Of a DNA stretch of 64,000 nucleotides, positions 22,046-35,500 are shown one piece after another. This DNA is from Corythucha ciliata (lineage: Eukaryota > Arthropoda > Insecta > Hemiptera > Tingidae). Position numbers and translations under genes: made by a program. The stretch spans positions 32,406,198 through 32,470,197 of the forward strand of contig CM075937.1 of assembly GCA_038030265.1 (NCBI GenBank), written 5' to 3'. The notes under the pieces are model-generated. The model was not told the origin of the DNA. It did not search any database and was given only the letters and a program-made list of their open reading frames with translations. The first letter of the stretch is position 1. Each line of letters begins with the position of its first letter.

Positions 22046-25000
22046 CGGGAAAAAATTATAAAAAATTACCATACAGGTTTTTCTACATTATTCAAGTAAA
22101 AGAAGAAGACTTGGAGAAGGGATTCGAGGATTAGAATGTTTTAATCGAGGATTAAAGGCCCGAGGGGAGGATGGAAAAGGCACATATGGCCGGGAGCCGG
22201 TGAGGTCGTAAAACTCGAAATGTTGCTGTGTGGGTGATACAAAGGTACGTTCTTTTTTCAAAGATAGCTCGTACGACTCTGGTACAAATATAGAAAGCTA
22301 GCGTGGAAGCATCCATAAATGAAAAAAAAAAAGAGAGAAAAGTTTTTTATTCTTTTTAGGCTTATGTTGTGGTTTGGTGGAGGGGGAGGAGGATGAATTA
22401 AAATCGTTAAAAATCATGCGCCACCCACGTCCTGAAGAGCACATATTGGACTGGATTAAAATTCCAACTAAGTCCCCCCCCCCACCCCTATACACATAGG
22501 ATGAAGCAGTGATTTTGTTTTCGCTTGTTTTTCAGTAGAAACACGACAGTCTCAATCAAAACTCTCACAAACACTCTCTCTCACTCACATTCCCTCCCTC
22601 TCTCTAGCGAGAGTAAGCTTCTCGAAGAACCTTAAAACCTCAACCGGAGAATAAATGACCCCACCTCCCACACCATCACAGGGCGTTAAAGTGCCAAGTG
22701 CCCCGACTGTAAAAATCCTTTACGTCGCTCTTTATTATTACTGTTCCGTCGCTTTTAAAAAAGCCACACACACGCTCGGCACATAAGAAAAGAGGAGACT
22801 ACTGGGAGAGCGTTTTGCTAAGTTGTAACTCGTATATTTTTTAAAGGTTTTTGAGGAAGACGAAGGGGTACCTTGTTCCGTGAAATTTATTATTTATAAA
22901 TAAAACATTTTTTTGACACCGTAGTGGAAAACGTTGAGTCATTTTCACCCTGAAACAATAACGTCAATGCAGCGATAAACTAAATTCAACAAACACTGAA
23001 AAACCTACTTCATCACCCAATGCTACAAAAATCGCTACATCCCATTGAAAAAAAAAAAAAAATTGGAGGAAAAAATACTTTTTTTGAAACAGTCTTGTGT
23101 TTGACTCTACACTGACTCTACACGAGAAAAAGGGGGCACAAAGAAAATACAACTATATACGGTTGACGACCGAAGAGACGGGAGAGTCACCTGTTGCCTC
23201 CCTCAACACAAACCCGTGTTGTACAACCTAAAGTTCAGCCAGGAAACACCACCGATACAATACTCCCCCCCTCACCATTTCTAACACTTGTTCACCGCAC
23301 ACCCTTTATCCCACAACCGTATACGCACACACCACCCCCGCTTTCTGGACCAAGAGAGGGGAAAAGACCATAAGGAAAATGAGAAAAGAGGGACAAATGC
23401 CCTCTTATATCGTGTTGAGGCTATATACACAGGAAAGAATGAAGAGGTCACATTCTACTGTCACTGTCACCTTTTCCACCTTTCTATCAACCACAAATTC
23501 ATCGTTGTTGCGCCGTGTTTGCATGAAAAACAACTATTGTGAGACCTTGCTTGAAAAATTTGACCACATATTAGTGGCCAATAGTGTGGCTTCTTGCTAG
23601 GAAAAGTTTTGACAACAGTAAGCTCTTCGCGTAATAATTGAATATTTGAATTTCTTCGTTTTGTAAACCAAATGTATTCCTAAATTATTTTTTTTCAATT
23701 ATCGTACATTTATTATTTTTTCTCTTCCCTCTCACATCAAAAGACATCAAAATTATAAACAAATAAAACAGAAAAAAAAAGAAAGGTTAAAACCACTATT
23801 CTTTCACGTGGAAAGGAGTGCTTTGTGGGGCTAAATGTTGTTGATGGTGGTGGGGGGTGAGGCGAATTGATACCAAAAAGAAAAGTGTCAGAGAAGGGAG
23901 TGTGTGTGTAACCGAAGGTTGGTATGGTTGAGGGGGGGGGTGAAAGGCAAGAGCTCTGTTGGCGAGAGTAATTAAGTCTTCGAATGAACTTATTACCTCC
24001 ACCCTGTGCCGATTCAGAACCTTGGAAGAGTGGGAGAGTGGGGAGGGGGACTGAGCGTTCGTGCTGACAGAAGCTCTCGTGAGTCGATATAAAATAAGGA
24101 AAGAGTTAATTGTTGGGTCGAGGAGTTGGTGAAAAGAAGAAGAAAAAGAAAAAAATAAGAGTTTGCTTGGGAGTGAAGTGAAGGGTTTGTTACAGACTTT
24201 TTCATAATTTTCCCCCACCTCGTTTTCACCCACTTTACTTTTTTCCCGGCGTAACAATTTTGTGTTTTAAGGATATAGCTCAAAATGAGGCGTCCGAAAG
24301 AAATCTCACTCTGTGTTCGACGTATAAAAATACGATGGGGAATGTGATGGGTAAGACGGGAGTCTTAAGACATCGTTAATGGTTTACAGCTAGAAGCCCA
24401 CCCCTTCCGGAAGAGGCTGGAAAAGCACTAAAGACAATTATAGTGGGCATTAAACTTTGAAACTTCAGATGTGTCTTCTTTGTTGTTCCCCCGTCGGCTA
24501 TCCCCCACCTTTTTTGAACACAGACACACGGAGAGTTGGAGGCGGTCTTTTCATCCCTTTTAAAAGTCGGCCTTTTTTTTTCATTTCCTTAAACTGTTTT
24601 TATTTATACAGAAAAAACCTCTATTTAGAGCTACAGAGTGATCAAACTTTTAGTCAGGTGGGTTTTTAGAGCATACTGTGTCGTTTCGAATCGTTACCCT
24701 TCGTCAGGGGTGGTACTTTTTTTCTTCTTCTTCTTTTTTTTTTTTTTTTTTCAGGACCGCGCCCCAATAAACATTCCCTTTCAAAAGCAGCTCACACTCT
24801 CTATCTCTCTCACTGTTCGCCCTTATTATGAATAGTGTCGTCATATTGTTCCCTTCGGGGGTTCCGAAGAATTCATTTTTGAAACGAATAGATTCGAGTT
24901 ACGTAACCGTTAGTCAATTGTTAAAGAGGGGAATAAGAGGTGGAGGGAGGGGTGAATGATACCGATCTGCCTTGATATTTCATTATAAAGCAGAAAGAAA

Positions 25001-27198
25001 AAGGCGGAGCCGGAAAAAAGTATATGTATATGTAGTACCTACTCATTTTCAATCGTCCTCTTTTACTGTTACCACATGACGTAAAAAACCCTCCAAGTCC
25101 ACGATTTCTCAAACGAAATTGGGTAAAGTAATTGTAACATGTTGGTTCGCTATCTGATTTTAGTTGAAGCTGATAACTCTGAAGGTGACGAGCGGCCGAA
25201 ATTGGAATCAGACGGGGATCGGACGCACCCCAGCGAGGGCGGAAACTTTGGCACACATACTTCTACGGTTCAACCAAATTATTTCAAAACTTATCCATTG
25301 AAGTTTTTGGGGAATGTACAGAGCAGAAATTGTGGTTTCCACGAAATAATTGTGAGTAGGAAACGATTTATTTGAAGAATTCAAATAAATGGATATCTGT
25401 GTGTCAATAGGCCCCCCCCCCCTCAAGCGTGCTCAAGTCCCCCATATCGTTGAACAGTGAAGAAGGGAATGCAAATTTCTGAAAGGTGCAGGCCAAGAGG
25501 CACGGACCAAGTATATTGAGGAAAATAAGCATATGCTTCAAAGATGATGCACCGGGTATATCTCGTCGCGTTCCAGGGAGCACACCTGAACCTTATTCCA
25601 AAAAGGGGGGAGGAGGGTCGCGTAACTTATTTTAATGTCAAAATTCGAGGCACGGGCTATACGGAAGGTACCTCTCATCCAGTTCATTTAAATAATTTTC
25701 ATTTGGATGAAAAAAAAACAGGGGAGGGAGGAGGGGTACCTACATTTGCATCTCTTCCAGGTTTAACTGACTTAGAGGCAATCTCTCGTGTCAAGAGTGC
25801 ACGCGCCCTCTTCACCCCTGTAAAAATAATCCACAGCGTTTAATCAATTACAACTATGGTGACAAGCGAGGCAATGTTGTATATTATGCTACAGTTTCGA
25901 GCACGAATAAATGATGCCTCAAAACCATTCTCTTTAAAGGTGGTCGATAGTCATCAACAGAACAATAAAAAAGAGTTTACAGGAGGTTTTGGCAGGAACG
26001 GAATGGTTTGGCTATGTGAGTTGGGTGAATAGTAAGCGTGAAGAGAAGAAGGGTAAAAGGGAAAAAAGAAAGGATTTCCTATAGTTTTCCCATATTGCTC
26101 AATCTCTTCTTTTTCTTTGTTCAAAAGGTCCACGGATCCCACCCCAAGTTGATGCCATGTATGAAAATAGCTCATCGACGAAGCTTTGGGTTGAAAAGAA
26201 GAGTGAAATTATATGCTGTCTGCGGGGAGGGGGTGGCTATTGCCTATTGTGCAGTCAACCGCTCAAAATGTGCCCACTTTTTGGGATTAATGGGTACATT
26301 AAGGGGAGTTGGGTAAAGAAGATGGCCTGGTGTGGCGACGGGAGAGGAAAGAAGGCATTTGGGAGACCTCCTTTGAGCCAGTTTTCTTCAGAAAAGACTC
26401 TTATGAACACGGCTTCAAATAAGTAATGACACCTATAGGACTGGGTAGTCTTCTGTTCTTGTTTGAGACGAGAATAATTCAATATTCAGAAATTAAATTC
26501 AGTATATGTAGAGTAAAAGTAGTGGGCATGGAAACTAATTCCTCGCACTTCATCGCAGTCGTTCCTCCTGACCTACAGCAGACCTCAGAGGTTTGTTCAC
26601 AGAGCAGAGTTATACTTTTCAAGTAGCAAAGCAATACTGCGGCTTCTTCAATATTACAAAAGAGTCTACAAGCATAATAAAAAAAGTATTGCGTTAACAC
26701 TAGAACGGTGTGTTTCTTCTGAAGGTGTCGGTTGTAACTTCATCCTCAGCTTGGTATAAACTGAGAAATCAACAAGTGCCCACCCACAACTTTGTCTCCG
26801 TTGAATCCTTTGTTTGACACAAGCTCGAGGATTCACTCTCACTCTCTCTTCTCTCTCTCGCTCACTCTCTCTCTCTCACATGTTGCCACTTTACTTCAGA
26901 CTTTTGTTACTACACTCGGCACAGCCGCCCCAGTTCCATCAAGAAGGTCGCACAGATCAAGAATGCGTGATGTATTTGTCTACTCCGTGCGCTTATGCCC
27001 TTTTCAAATACCGCATAACACGCGTGGCAAAAACACTATTCTTAAACACATTTTATCAAATGAGGAGATATTGCAACAACCAGGGAGGAACCTATATAAC
27101 GATTTCCAAGGATTCCCGAGAGAAATAAATTAAAGTCAAGACCAATACCAAAGATGATATTCATTCAAATTGATTTTAAATAATATCATTCCTCTACT

Positions 27199-27438
27199 AT
27201 GCAAACAACGCAAACGCCAGAAAGGTCCAAGTTCTACCAATACAGGCTGGATTGGACTCCCTACGACTGGGAGTATTTCGGCCAGTCAAACTATGGGCAT
27301 TTTCAGCATTCAAAAATCTATTTTGTGCCTCCTATAAACGAAAGACCATCAGCGTTCCGCGCGATTTCGCAAAATGCCACTCTTTTAAGGAGAAAAAGTG
27401 CAAGTTGGCAAGGTCTCAGCATTGATTCAGAATTATGA
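27199..27438 (+). CDS. Uncharacterised open frame, weak candidate exon
   Basis: An ATG-initiated frame of 79 codons. The translation has mixed composition with aromatic-rich stretches (for example DWTPYDWEYFGQSNYGHFQH), unlike the low-complexity frames around it. A possible splice acceptor (CCAATACAG) lies inside at about 27237-27245 and a weak donor-like GTCTCA near 27412. No homologue recognised. Frames of this length occur by chance here, so this is only a candidate. Confidence 0.2.
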   Translation: MQTTQTPERSKFYQYRLDWTPYDWEYFGQSNYGHFQHSKIYFVPPINERPSAFRAISQNATLLRRKSASWQGLSIDSEL

Positions 27439-30400
27439 GCCTGCAAATTCCGTAGGCCATGGTATTTGATTGGCCCTGAAATGGCCATTGGTGATTAGAA
27501 ATATTCCGATTTCTGACTTTTACATAATGAAGCGAGAGACAGCCCACTATTACTCAAATTAAAACGAATCATTACAGCACAAGTGCACAGCAAATGGTTG
27601 GTGATTCATGAGTGCGTTATACGATTGCCATTCTTGAGGATTACTTACGGTCCATGTTAATTTTTGAATGTGCGGCTATTCGTGTGTGCAGTAAACGCTG
27701 CTAACACCAATCCATGCTATTCAAAATCCAACCATGTTTTATATAAGGTGCCTGAAAGGCTATGCTGTACAACCCCATCAGCCGTAACAGAATTGCAATG
27801 TGTGTTTGTTTTATGGAAAAAGAAGGAAAACAAGAGATAGAAAGGATGTCTACGATGAGTGGATGAAAGCCCGTGGTGAAGGGAGTTTGAAGAATGGTCG
27901 ATGGGCAGGGAGAGAGGGGTTGTGTGCAGGAAAAGTCCGCGGCCCAGGGTGGACGACAAGGGGGAAGTCTTAGGGGTCGCATCGATCCGTCGTCTTAAGT
28001 ATATTAGACTGTGTGACGAGGGCTGTGGGGGAGCGCCCCCCGTGCCCCGTCTCGCCACAACCATGTCCCGTCACCGTTATGGAAAAGAGGAAAAGTGCGG
28101 GGTTGTTAATCCCAGACCCCTCTCACACCCCTCCCCATGCTTTTTCCTCTTCACCTCTCATTCCACCATCGGAGCAATATCCACACCACCCCTTTAGAAG
28201 CTTACCCCATTTTTATAAGTTGGGGTGAAAGCCCCAAGTCGCTTGTGCACAGTGTCGACTCCCCCTCCCTCATTTAACCACTCACTCCATCCGGGTTTTC
28301 TTTCCCCATATGCCGAACCGCCGCAGACTTTTCTTCTAAACTATCCAGGGGTGAGAAAAAAAAAAAAAAAAAAACAACCCCCCACCTACACCTTAGTGTT
28401 GTTTTTCCGGGCTTCACTAAGTTTTAACTGCTCCTCTCCTACTATATCCTTTAACACCTTTTTCTCCTCTCTTTAATTAAAAACCAAGGCTACAGCAGCG
28501 GAAAAAAGGACATATTCTTCCCTTTTATAGTTTTACTTTTGAGACCCCTCAACCAAACATCTTTTCATTGGAACGCAAAAAAGGTCACCTTAGGACTTGT
28601 AGGACGCATTTAATCCACGCGATAGGTAAAACTTTCCAGGAAGATAGTAGGGGGGTCCAAGGCTATCGATCCAACCCTCCAGATTTGTTATGTGAATAGA
28701 TGAGAGGGGAGGGGTAGTAAGGAATGACTAATGCTTTACAAAAGAGTAAAAAAAGAACGAGGAAGAAGAGAGAGAGAGAAAAAAAAAAAGGAAAGGAAAG
28801 GAAAATACAAGTAAAGCAGCATGCGTTGTGTGTGTTTGTACGCCTTTGGAACTGGCCGGCTTCCTCGCTCTCCTCACTTCCACACTCAATGCACTAACAC
28901 ACACACTCGTCGTCTTTTCTCCAAGAGTCTACACCAATTAGTGCTTGTACCAACAAAACACTTCATTCTGCCCTTCTCCACCCCCACGGCTCTGCCACGA
29001 GTATAGCAGCGAACAACAAACAAATAAAACTGAGAAGAGTAATAGCAATTAGCTTTTCGGACCGGAGCATCTCGTCGGGGAATCTACGCTACCCCCCTTC
29101 ACGGTCCTCATCCCTTCGAACCCGGCCCTACCCCTTTTTCCAAGCTCGTCACTGGTAGAACTTTTATTTGCCGGAGTTTATTTTCTTCCCAGGGGGTTGT
29201 ATATTGAAGGGCTGGGACAGTGGCGGGGGAAGTAGGGCGAAGGGGTTGCGTCTTTTTCATAAAGTTTCATATATGATTGGAAAGATATATAATATCAACT
29301 TTACCCCAAGAGCCAAAAACTCTCCCAAGTTTCCAAAGAGAAAATAAATTATTTATCGTGGGGAAGGGGTGACTGCCGGCGAACGAGAGGGATTGCTCAT
29401 TTAACTAATGGAAAACATGAAATTTCTTGTGAGAAACATTGAAGCGTGACAATATTCCTTTTAAGCAGAAAATCTACACTTTTTGACTTTGATTTATGCC
29501 TCTGAAACACCAGCACAGTCCTTTTATGCTTCTCACCCTCAACGCTCTCTTTGATAACCCTTCGCCTGAAAGTCAACCATTTGGACAAAAACGCAAATTA
29601 TAAGATTTTCCACGGTTGAATTCAAAAGCGTCATTAGTACCCTCTCTCTTACCTTTTTTCACTCGTCTGATTTTAACAAGAATGAGATTTTTGTGTGATT
29701 TTTAATGGAAAAATAAACTCACATACCTCTCCAGATAATTTACTTGACCGGGCAAAGTTCAACTTGTTTTTTGGTCAAAATAATGAGTCATGAAGAAATA
29801 AAAATAGGCAAACCTTGTAATTTATGTCAAGCTACTGAAGATGAGTCATAGGTTGCATTCCCTTTTAAGAAAAAAAGTTGTAAAAGTAGGTGTCTGGAAA
29901 AAAAGAAGAAAAAAATGAAAAAAGCGAAATGAATAACTATAAATAAGTATAACGAACTCTATCAACATTCATATTTGTCAAAAACCTCTAACAATAGGAA
30001 GTCTCAAGGTACAGAAAGTTTAGCGGCCAAGCAGGGGGGAATCCAAATGACAACTATTGTCATCCACAAGCAATGCCACCCTCCCCCTTCCCCAACCCGA
30101 AACATCTTTTCGAATCATTAAAGATAATTAATGAATGACCTATGCCCAGGAGGGCGTTTGCCCCTCTGTTGTGTGAAAAGGCTTTTAGAAATATTTTACT
30201 CTGGGAGAAGCGTATACACATATGAGTGCGAGGAGGGAGAGCTATTGAGGGGGCAGCTGGACCTTTTATTGGGTTTTGGATATAAACAAGGCTCCCCTTA
30301 TTTGAACAAAATTTAAGATGAACGAGAAATTTGTTCAAAACGAGTATAAGGTGGGAGACGTAAACGTAATTTATACCAAGTATAAAATGTAAGGTTTTAG

Positions 30401-31439
30401 TGCTCATCGTCTATAAAACAAAACGCCGTCTACTTGGAATCTATTTACGTACATAAAAAAGTTTCAGACAAGATAAACACAACAAAATGACCCGCAGATG
30501 CGTGGTCGGGTCACGCTGATTAATGGAAAAAATGTTTCTTTTTCATATAAACCAGAGTTAACCGTAAATTTTATTTGGAAAAATTGCACCAATCAGACAA
30601 TTTCTAGGAGTGACAAAATAAGTGGTGAGGTGTCGGGGGGGGGGGGCATACTTTTTGATTTACTTCACTATGATGAGGGAGGGGGGTCTCTGCTAAATTA
30701 AGCGAATCACGAAAATACACAATTTTTTTTCTCAGGAGGACGCCGTCCTATTCATTCATTTATTAAAAGCGACTAATAAATCAGCTCGTCTAGCGATTCT
30801 TTAATTCTCCCGGTATATATACACGTTTTTCACTTCACATCTCAAGATGATTTAAAACATCCTCCCCTTATTTTCAAATTAGTCCCAGGAAAGGCTGTTA
30901 GGAGAGCGAGAGGGAGGTGCCGGGCGATTTTTTTGGGCCAAAAACATCATCGCTTTGAACCTATAAATCCGTCAGTTTTCGGTGAGAATTATTCCACATT
31001 TTCCTTGGTTTACGGATAGCCTACACGGCGTTGAAGTTGAATTAAATCGATTCCAATTAAAATAAACTAAAATTTTATGAACAATATAGTTATTGTGATA
31101 AGAACTAACAACAATGTCCTGCAAATCGTTACATATACTCACAGTTCTGAGTGTTCTCACTACAGCAATGAGTGAGGGTAATGGTGGGGGTAGGGGTTAA
31201 TATGTCAAGTTCACCTACTGTCCTGCAGCTGGGTGGGCTTTGGAGGTCAGAACCCCTCCCAGAACACTTCAGCTCAGCATAGTTAAGAAATAACAAATAA
31301 AGAAAATAAAAATAAATGAATAAAATAAATAACTAAAAAAACAAACTAAAGAAAAAGTGAAACCCAGATTTGTTTGACCCTATAAGTTATATTTAGCCCC
31401 GCTAAGCAGCGGTACTCATATAACACTCACCAGGCGCTG

Positions 31440-32505
31440 ATTCAGGATTTTCTCAAGGGTGAGGCCTAAGAAATTGTGTGGTTTGCTGTACTAAAAATGG
31501 ATTGACAGCCATTTGCTGCCTGAAACTAGCTGAAATAGCAATTCCCACCATAAAAACGGCTATAGGCTGACTGTAATCGAGCCCCAAAATGGCAAAACTG
31601 ATGATTCGGGTCTTGAAAATAGTTAAAATTACTATTTTTTGTGCTCTAAAAATAGCCAAACTGACTTGACACGCCCTGACTAAGTGACTATGGCTAAACG
31701 TACGATTCGGGCGTCCCTGAAAATTCCCGAAAGATCATTAATCCCGCCATTAAAATGGACCATTCGTGTGTCCAAAATGACCAAACTAACCATTAACGTC
31801 TTGGATTGACGGTCTATTTGCGCTCTAAAAACTGCTAAACTGACTATTGGGAAAAGACACAACAGATGATTCCTGTCCTTTGAATTTCAAAATCGACCAA
31901 TTCACGCACCAAATGTCGGCCAAACGGAGCATTCACGCCTTGACTTGACCATTTGGGAAGTGAAGATAGCAAAACTGACGATTCGCGCCTTGAAAATAGC
32001 TGATCTCTGATTATTTGTGCGATAAAAATAGCCCAGCTGGTGATTTCCGCTAAAAAAAATGCCTGAACTGTGACTAAAAGGGCCGTAAAAATGAATTAAC
32101 TGACAATTTGCTGAAAATGCACAAAATGGAAATTCCTGCTTCAAAAATGGCAAAAATGTCATTGCCTTGATGTACTATTATTGGAAAAATGGCAAACCTG
32201 ACTGTATGGTCCTAAAAGTGGCCAAACTGAGAATTCCAGCCATAAAATCGGCAAAACTGACAATTTCCACCTTAAAAATACCTAAGTAGGTGATTCGCAC
32301 CTTGAGAATGGCTCAATTAGTAATTCCCGAACTAAAGACGACAAAACTGACCGTTCGGACCCTGAAAAGGCAAAACTGACGATTTGTGCTCTGAAAATAT
32401 CACACTGACTATTTGCGCCCTAGAAATGGCCATACTGTTAGCACTGTGAAAATGGCTCAACTGGCTATTCACACCCTAAAATTGGCAAAAATCACTCTAC
32501 AGGCC
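31440..32505. repeat. Degenerate ~30-bp tandem array, family 2 (largest)
   Basis: About 33 units with the pattern AAAATGGCCAAACTGACNATT, then CGCGCCTTG, at roughly 30-32 base spacing. The ACTGA box and the AAAATGGC/AAAATAGC box are the best conserved parts. Shorter arrays of the same family are at 38.7 and 39.7 kb. Open frames on the minus strand here are by-products of the period and should not be called genes. Confidence 0.75.
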
Positions 32506-32509
32506 CGGT

Positions 32510-35500
32510 CCATTGTTTTGCTAGTGCTGCACTATAGTGTAGAAAACCATGTGATCTCGTTGACTTATTTTGAAAACTAAATGAAACCTGACGATTTTCT
32601 TCAAAGTGGAGCATTCGCTAAAAAAGGGAACAGACTTATTATTGTAATTATGTGGCCCCAGTGGCCACTGAATTACAGTTCCCATGACCAGGTCCGTCGA
32701 CGGTTACGAGGGCAAGTTCCGAAGCATAGGACGGTAAGCTGCAGTAGAGGCCTGGGATGCTGAAACGGAGATGTGACATTACTTGGATGCACTGTCTTGG
32801 TTGAAATAACGGGCCTCAACTTCAAATGCGTCTTCCAATTCGTCCAACCACAAACACTTCCAAGGGGGGGGGGGAAGGTGTATGGGCTCGTAAAAAATCC
32901 ACGATCGTTTGCGTTTTATCATCTCACTTTTGGTCTACCTATATGAGAACTCGTGGACAAAGATGTCTCGTCCCAATGATGGGATATTGGGGAAGTGAAA
33001 AGTCAATCGAAAACAGGAACTGTGTATGAAAGCCATGCACCAGTTCACATGAGTTAAAATTAGTGAGTAGCTTTTTCCAATTTCTTAAAAAAAAAAAAAA
33101 ATCGGCTCAGGGCCAGTTATTTTCCACCCGTCTTGATGGAAATGGTCTGCCCGGGGCAGTATTCCTTTAAATTCAGTATTCTTGGAAACATCATTGTACT
33201 CCCGGCATTTATGGTGCTTCATTGAGAGAATGTTTAGATATTGACAAACGAAAGATGCTGTACCATCTTCTGAAAACTCTCCCTAAGATCCTCATCATCA
33301 GTCCAGTAAACCTAACCGAATGGTAGGTACGCAAAATTTACTACGTGGAGAGACGAAGAAAGACTTATATTTCCACGGAAAAGGTCAGCGGTTTCAAATT
33401 GAAGAACGAACACCTTTAACTGCCATGAATGATGATGGTAGGGGGGAGTGGTGTGACTCGGGGGCACTTTGAAATATACAAGGGAATGGCGAATGAACTT
33501 AACAAAGCAGAATGAAAATGAAAACACAAGAAAAATATTTGTCAAAACTAACCGCAAAAGGGTTCACTATAAAGAGCATTGAAATGGAAAAAATAAAAGA
33601 GTCGGGGAGAAAAAGGGCTCGGAGAGATGAAGATAAATGTGTAAACTGTTAGGACGGGTTTTGTAACTCACTTGTGTGATTTTAGTCAGTTTTGGTGAAG
33701 AAGAGGCGGAGGCGGTCCAGAAATAGTTTTCCCCGCGAAAGGAGAGAAATGAAGTTTTTATAGCTGATGAAGTAGTCCTTGATAGTGATTTACATATTTT
33801 ACACTCTATTTAATTAACGTGAGGGGGAGGGGGGTTGCTTTTTGGAAAATTATTATCATTTATTTTTTTCAAACGATCACAGGCTTTGTGTCTTAGGAAC
33901 TTGGGTCCGTGCAACTAAAGAGCCCTAGGGGTTGATTTGCATGAGGGGGTGGTAAAAAAAGGGGAAAAACACTAAAAAAAAAAAAAAAAAAAAAAAGGAA
34001 AAAAAAGAGGCAGACTATGGGACAAACTCAAGGGATGAGAGGGGAACATCCCCCTCTCTCTCATTTAAAAGACCTGCGTGCTTCGAGGGTGGTACCCACA
34101 GGACGCGGAGGCGGGATTTGCATCGGGAGACTGCGTCTATTGCCGCCTCCGGGATATTATACCTCAGGATGAGAGAGAAAGCACTTCCCCCACCACCATT
34201 TACATTGAGCAAAAAAAAGGCACACTTTGTCTAGGGGAGTGAAACACCCTGGAAAAACGATGTGGTGAAAATGCGGAGGTGAGTGAATGTGGGTTTGTTA
34301 ACCCTTGATCCAAGAAAATACAATTAAATGAAATCCACGTTGTTTTCCTAATTAATCTACCCCCCCCCCCTCACATCTCCTCCTTTTAAGTCTTAATCTA
34401 ACTCGCTCCTTTCCTAGTACAAGGTTCAGAAGGCGCTAAAAGGAATGTTCTAAACGTTTTTAGAGCATACCGAACGCCCTCTTCTCGTGCCACGACAGTA
34501 TTCCCTAACACAAACCAAGCGTTTTATAAACGTGCTAGGACAACATTTGAACAATCCTATTGTTCATTGTACTAACGCTAGATCGAATGCAAAAGGGCGA
34601 GTGTAGAGATATACATAGAAATTTATCGGCATTTAAAAAAGGCCGGCACGCCGGATTTTTTCTGCTGAGACGCTAGAAAACATTTAAAGTGCTGCTTTTT
34701 TAACCAATCAAAGCTGTTTTTCGGCTCTTGATTGTCAGCTGTTTAATGTTTTCGTATACCTGTACCACAAAAGTGAGGATGTTATCATTAAGTGGAAATA
34801 TGAAGAGATGGGACGCAAAAGTAGGAAATATTCCTTAGAAAAAAAAAAAAAAAAAACCGCTAAGAGTCGGACGGCAAGACGACTGTGATGATGAACAAAT
34901 AAATGAAAGTTATGCAGATTCCAAATTAGGATATATGTACCACTTGGATATATAACAAAAGGGAATTATGAAAAAAAAAAAAAAAAAAATACCGCGTGCC
35001 CGACCGCAGATGGTCACAACTATTTTCTGTGGCGGTGAACCGTTGACTCCAACATTACTCCGACGACTACAGCATGAAACAATAACTCAAATGACCGAAG
35101 AAACGTATGTGAAGCGTTTTATGTGGATAACAATTTCCTTCTGTTCTGTTATAATTTCGTATGCTGTGTTATAATAAATAAATTACTTTCTTTTTTAATA
35201 AATATAAATACGTATCTATAATAAAAAAAGATTAAATGTAAATAATGCGCTTCGCAGAATTCACTAAAATCTCAGAGCTAATCTGTTGATGGACGATCAA
35301 ATATGAATGGGGGGGGGGGGAGTCAAAGTTCAGACCGGCAAATTTTGAGACACCAAAAAAAGTGAAGAGTCACAAAAAAAATCCTAAGGGGGGAGAATGA
35401 GTTGAGCAGGCTAGACGCCACCAGCTTGCTCCATTCAACCCCCAAAATATACTCCACCCCCCACCACCGCCATGGTCATCACCGCATTCCCTTTCAGCAC

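Larger units (their letters stand above)
20941..31430. other. Plain AT-rich sequence, no recognised gene
   Basis: Ten kilobases without a recognised gene or mobile element. Features are simple tracts: a 46-base T run (22000-22045), C tracts at 22474-22483 and 25412-25422, a G tract at 30635-30646, CT-rich patches near 22570 and 26840, and a GA-rich patch near 28770. One open frame (27199-27438) is listed separately as a weak candidate. The other open frames are low-complexity or lack supporting signals. Confidence 0.5.

Noticed and set aside
31453..32162. Several overlapping minus-strand open frames with similar translations
   Set aside because: They arise from the ~30-base periodic family-2 array. 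Similarity between them reflects the repeat, not a gene family.
31440..32505. CRISPR-like appearance of ~30-base repeats
   Set aside because: Units are contiguous, diverged and lack unique spacers of constant size. There are no cas genes, and the context is eukaryotic.
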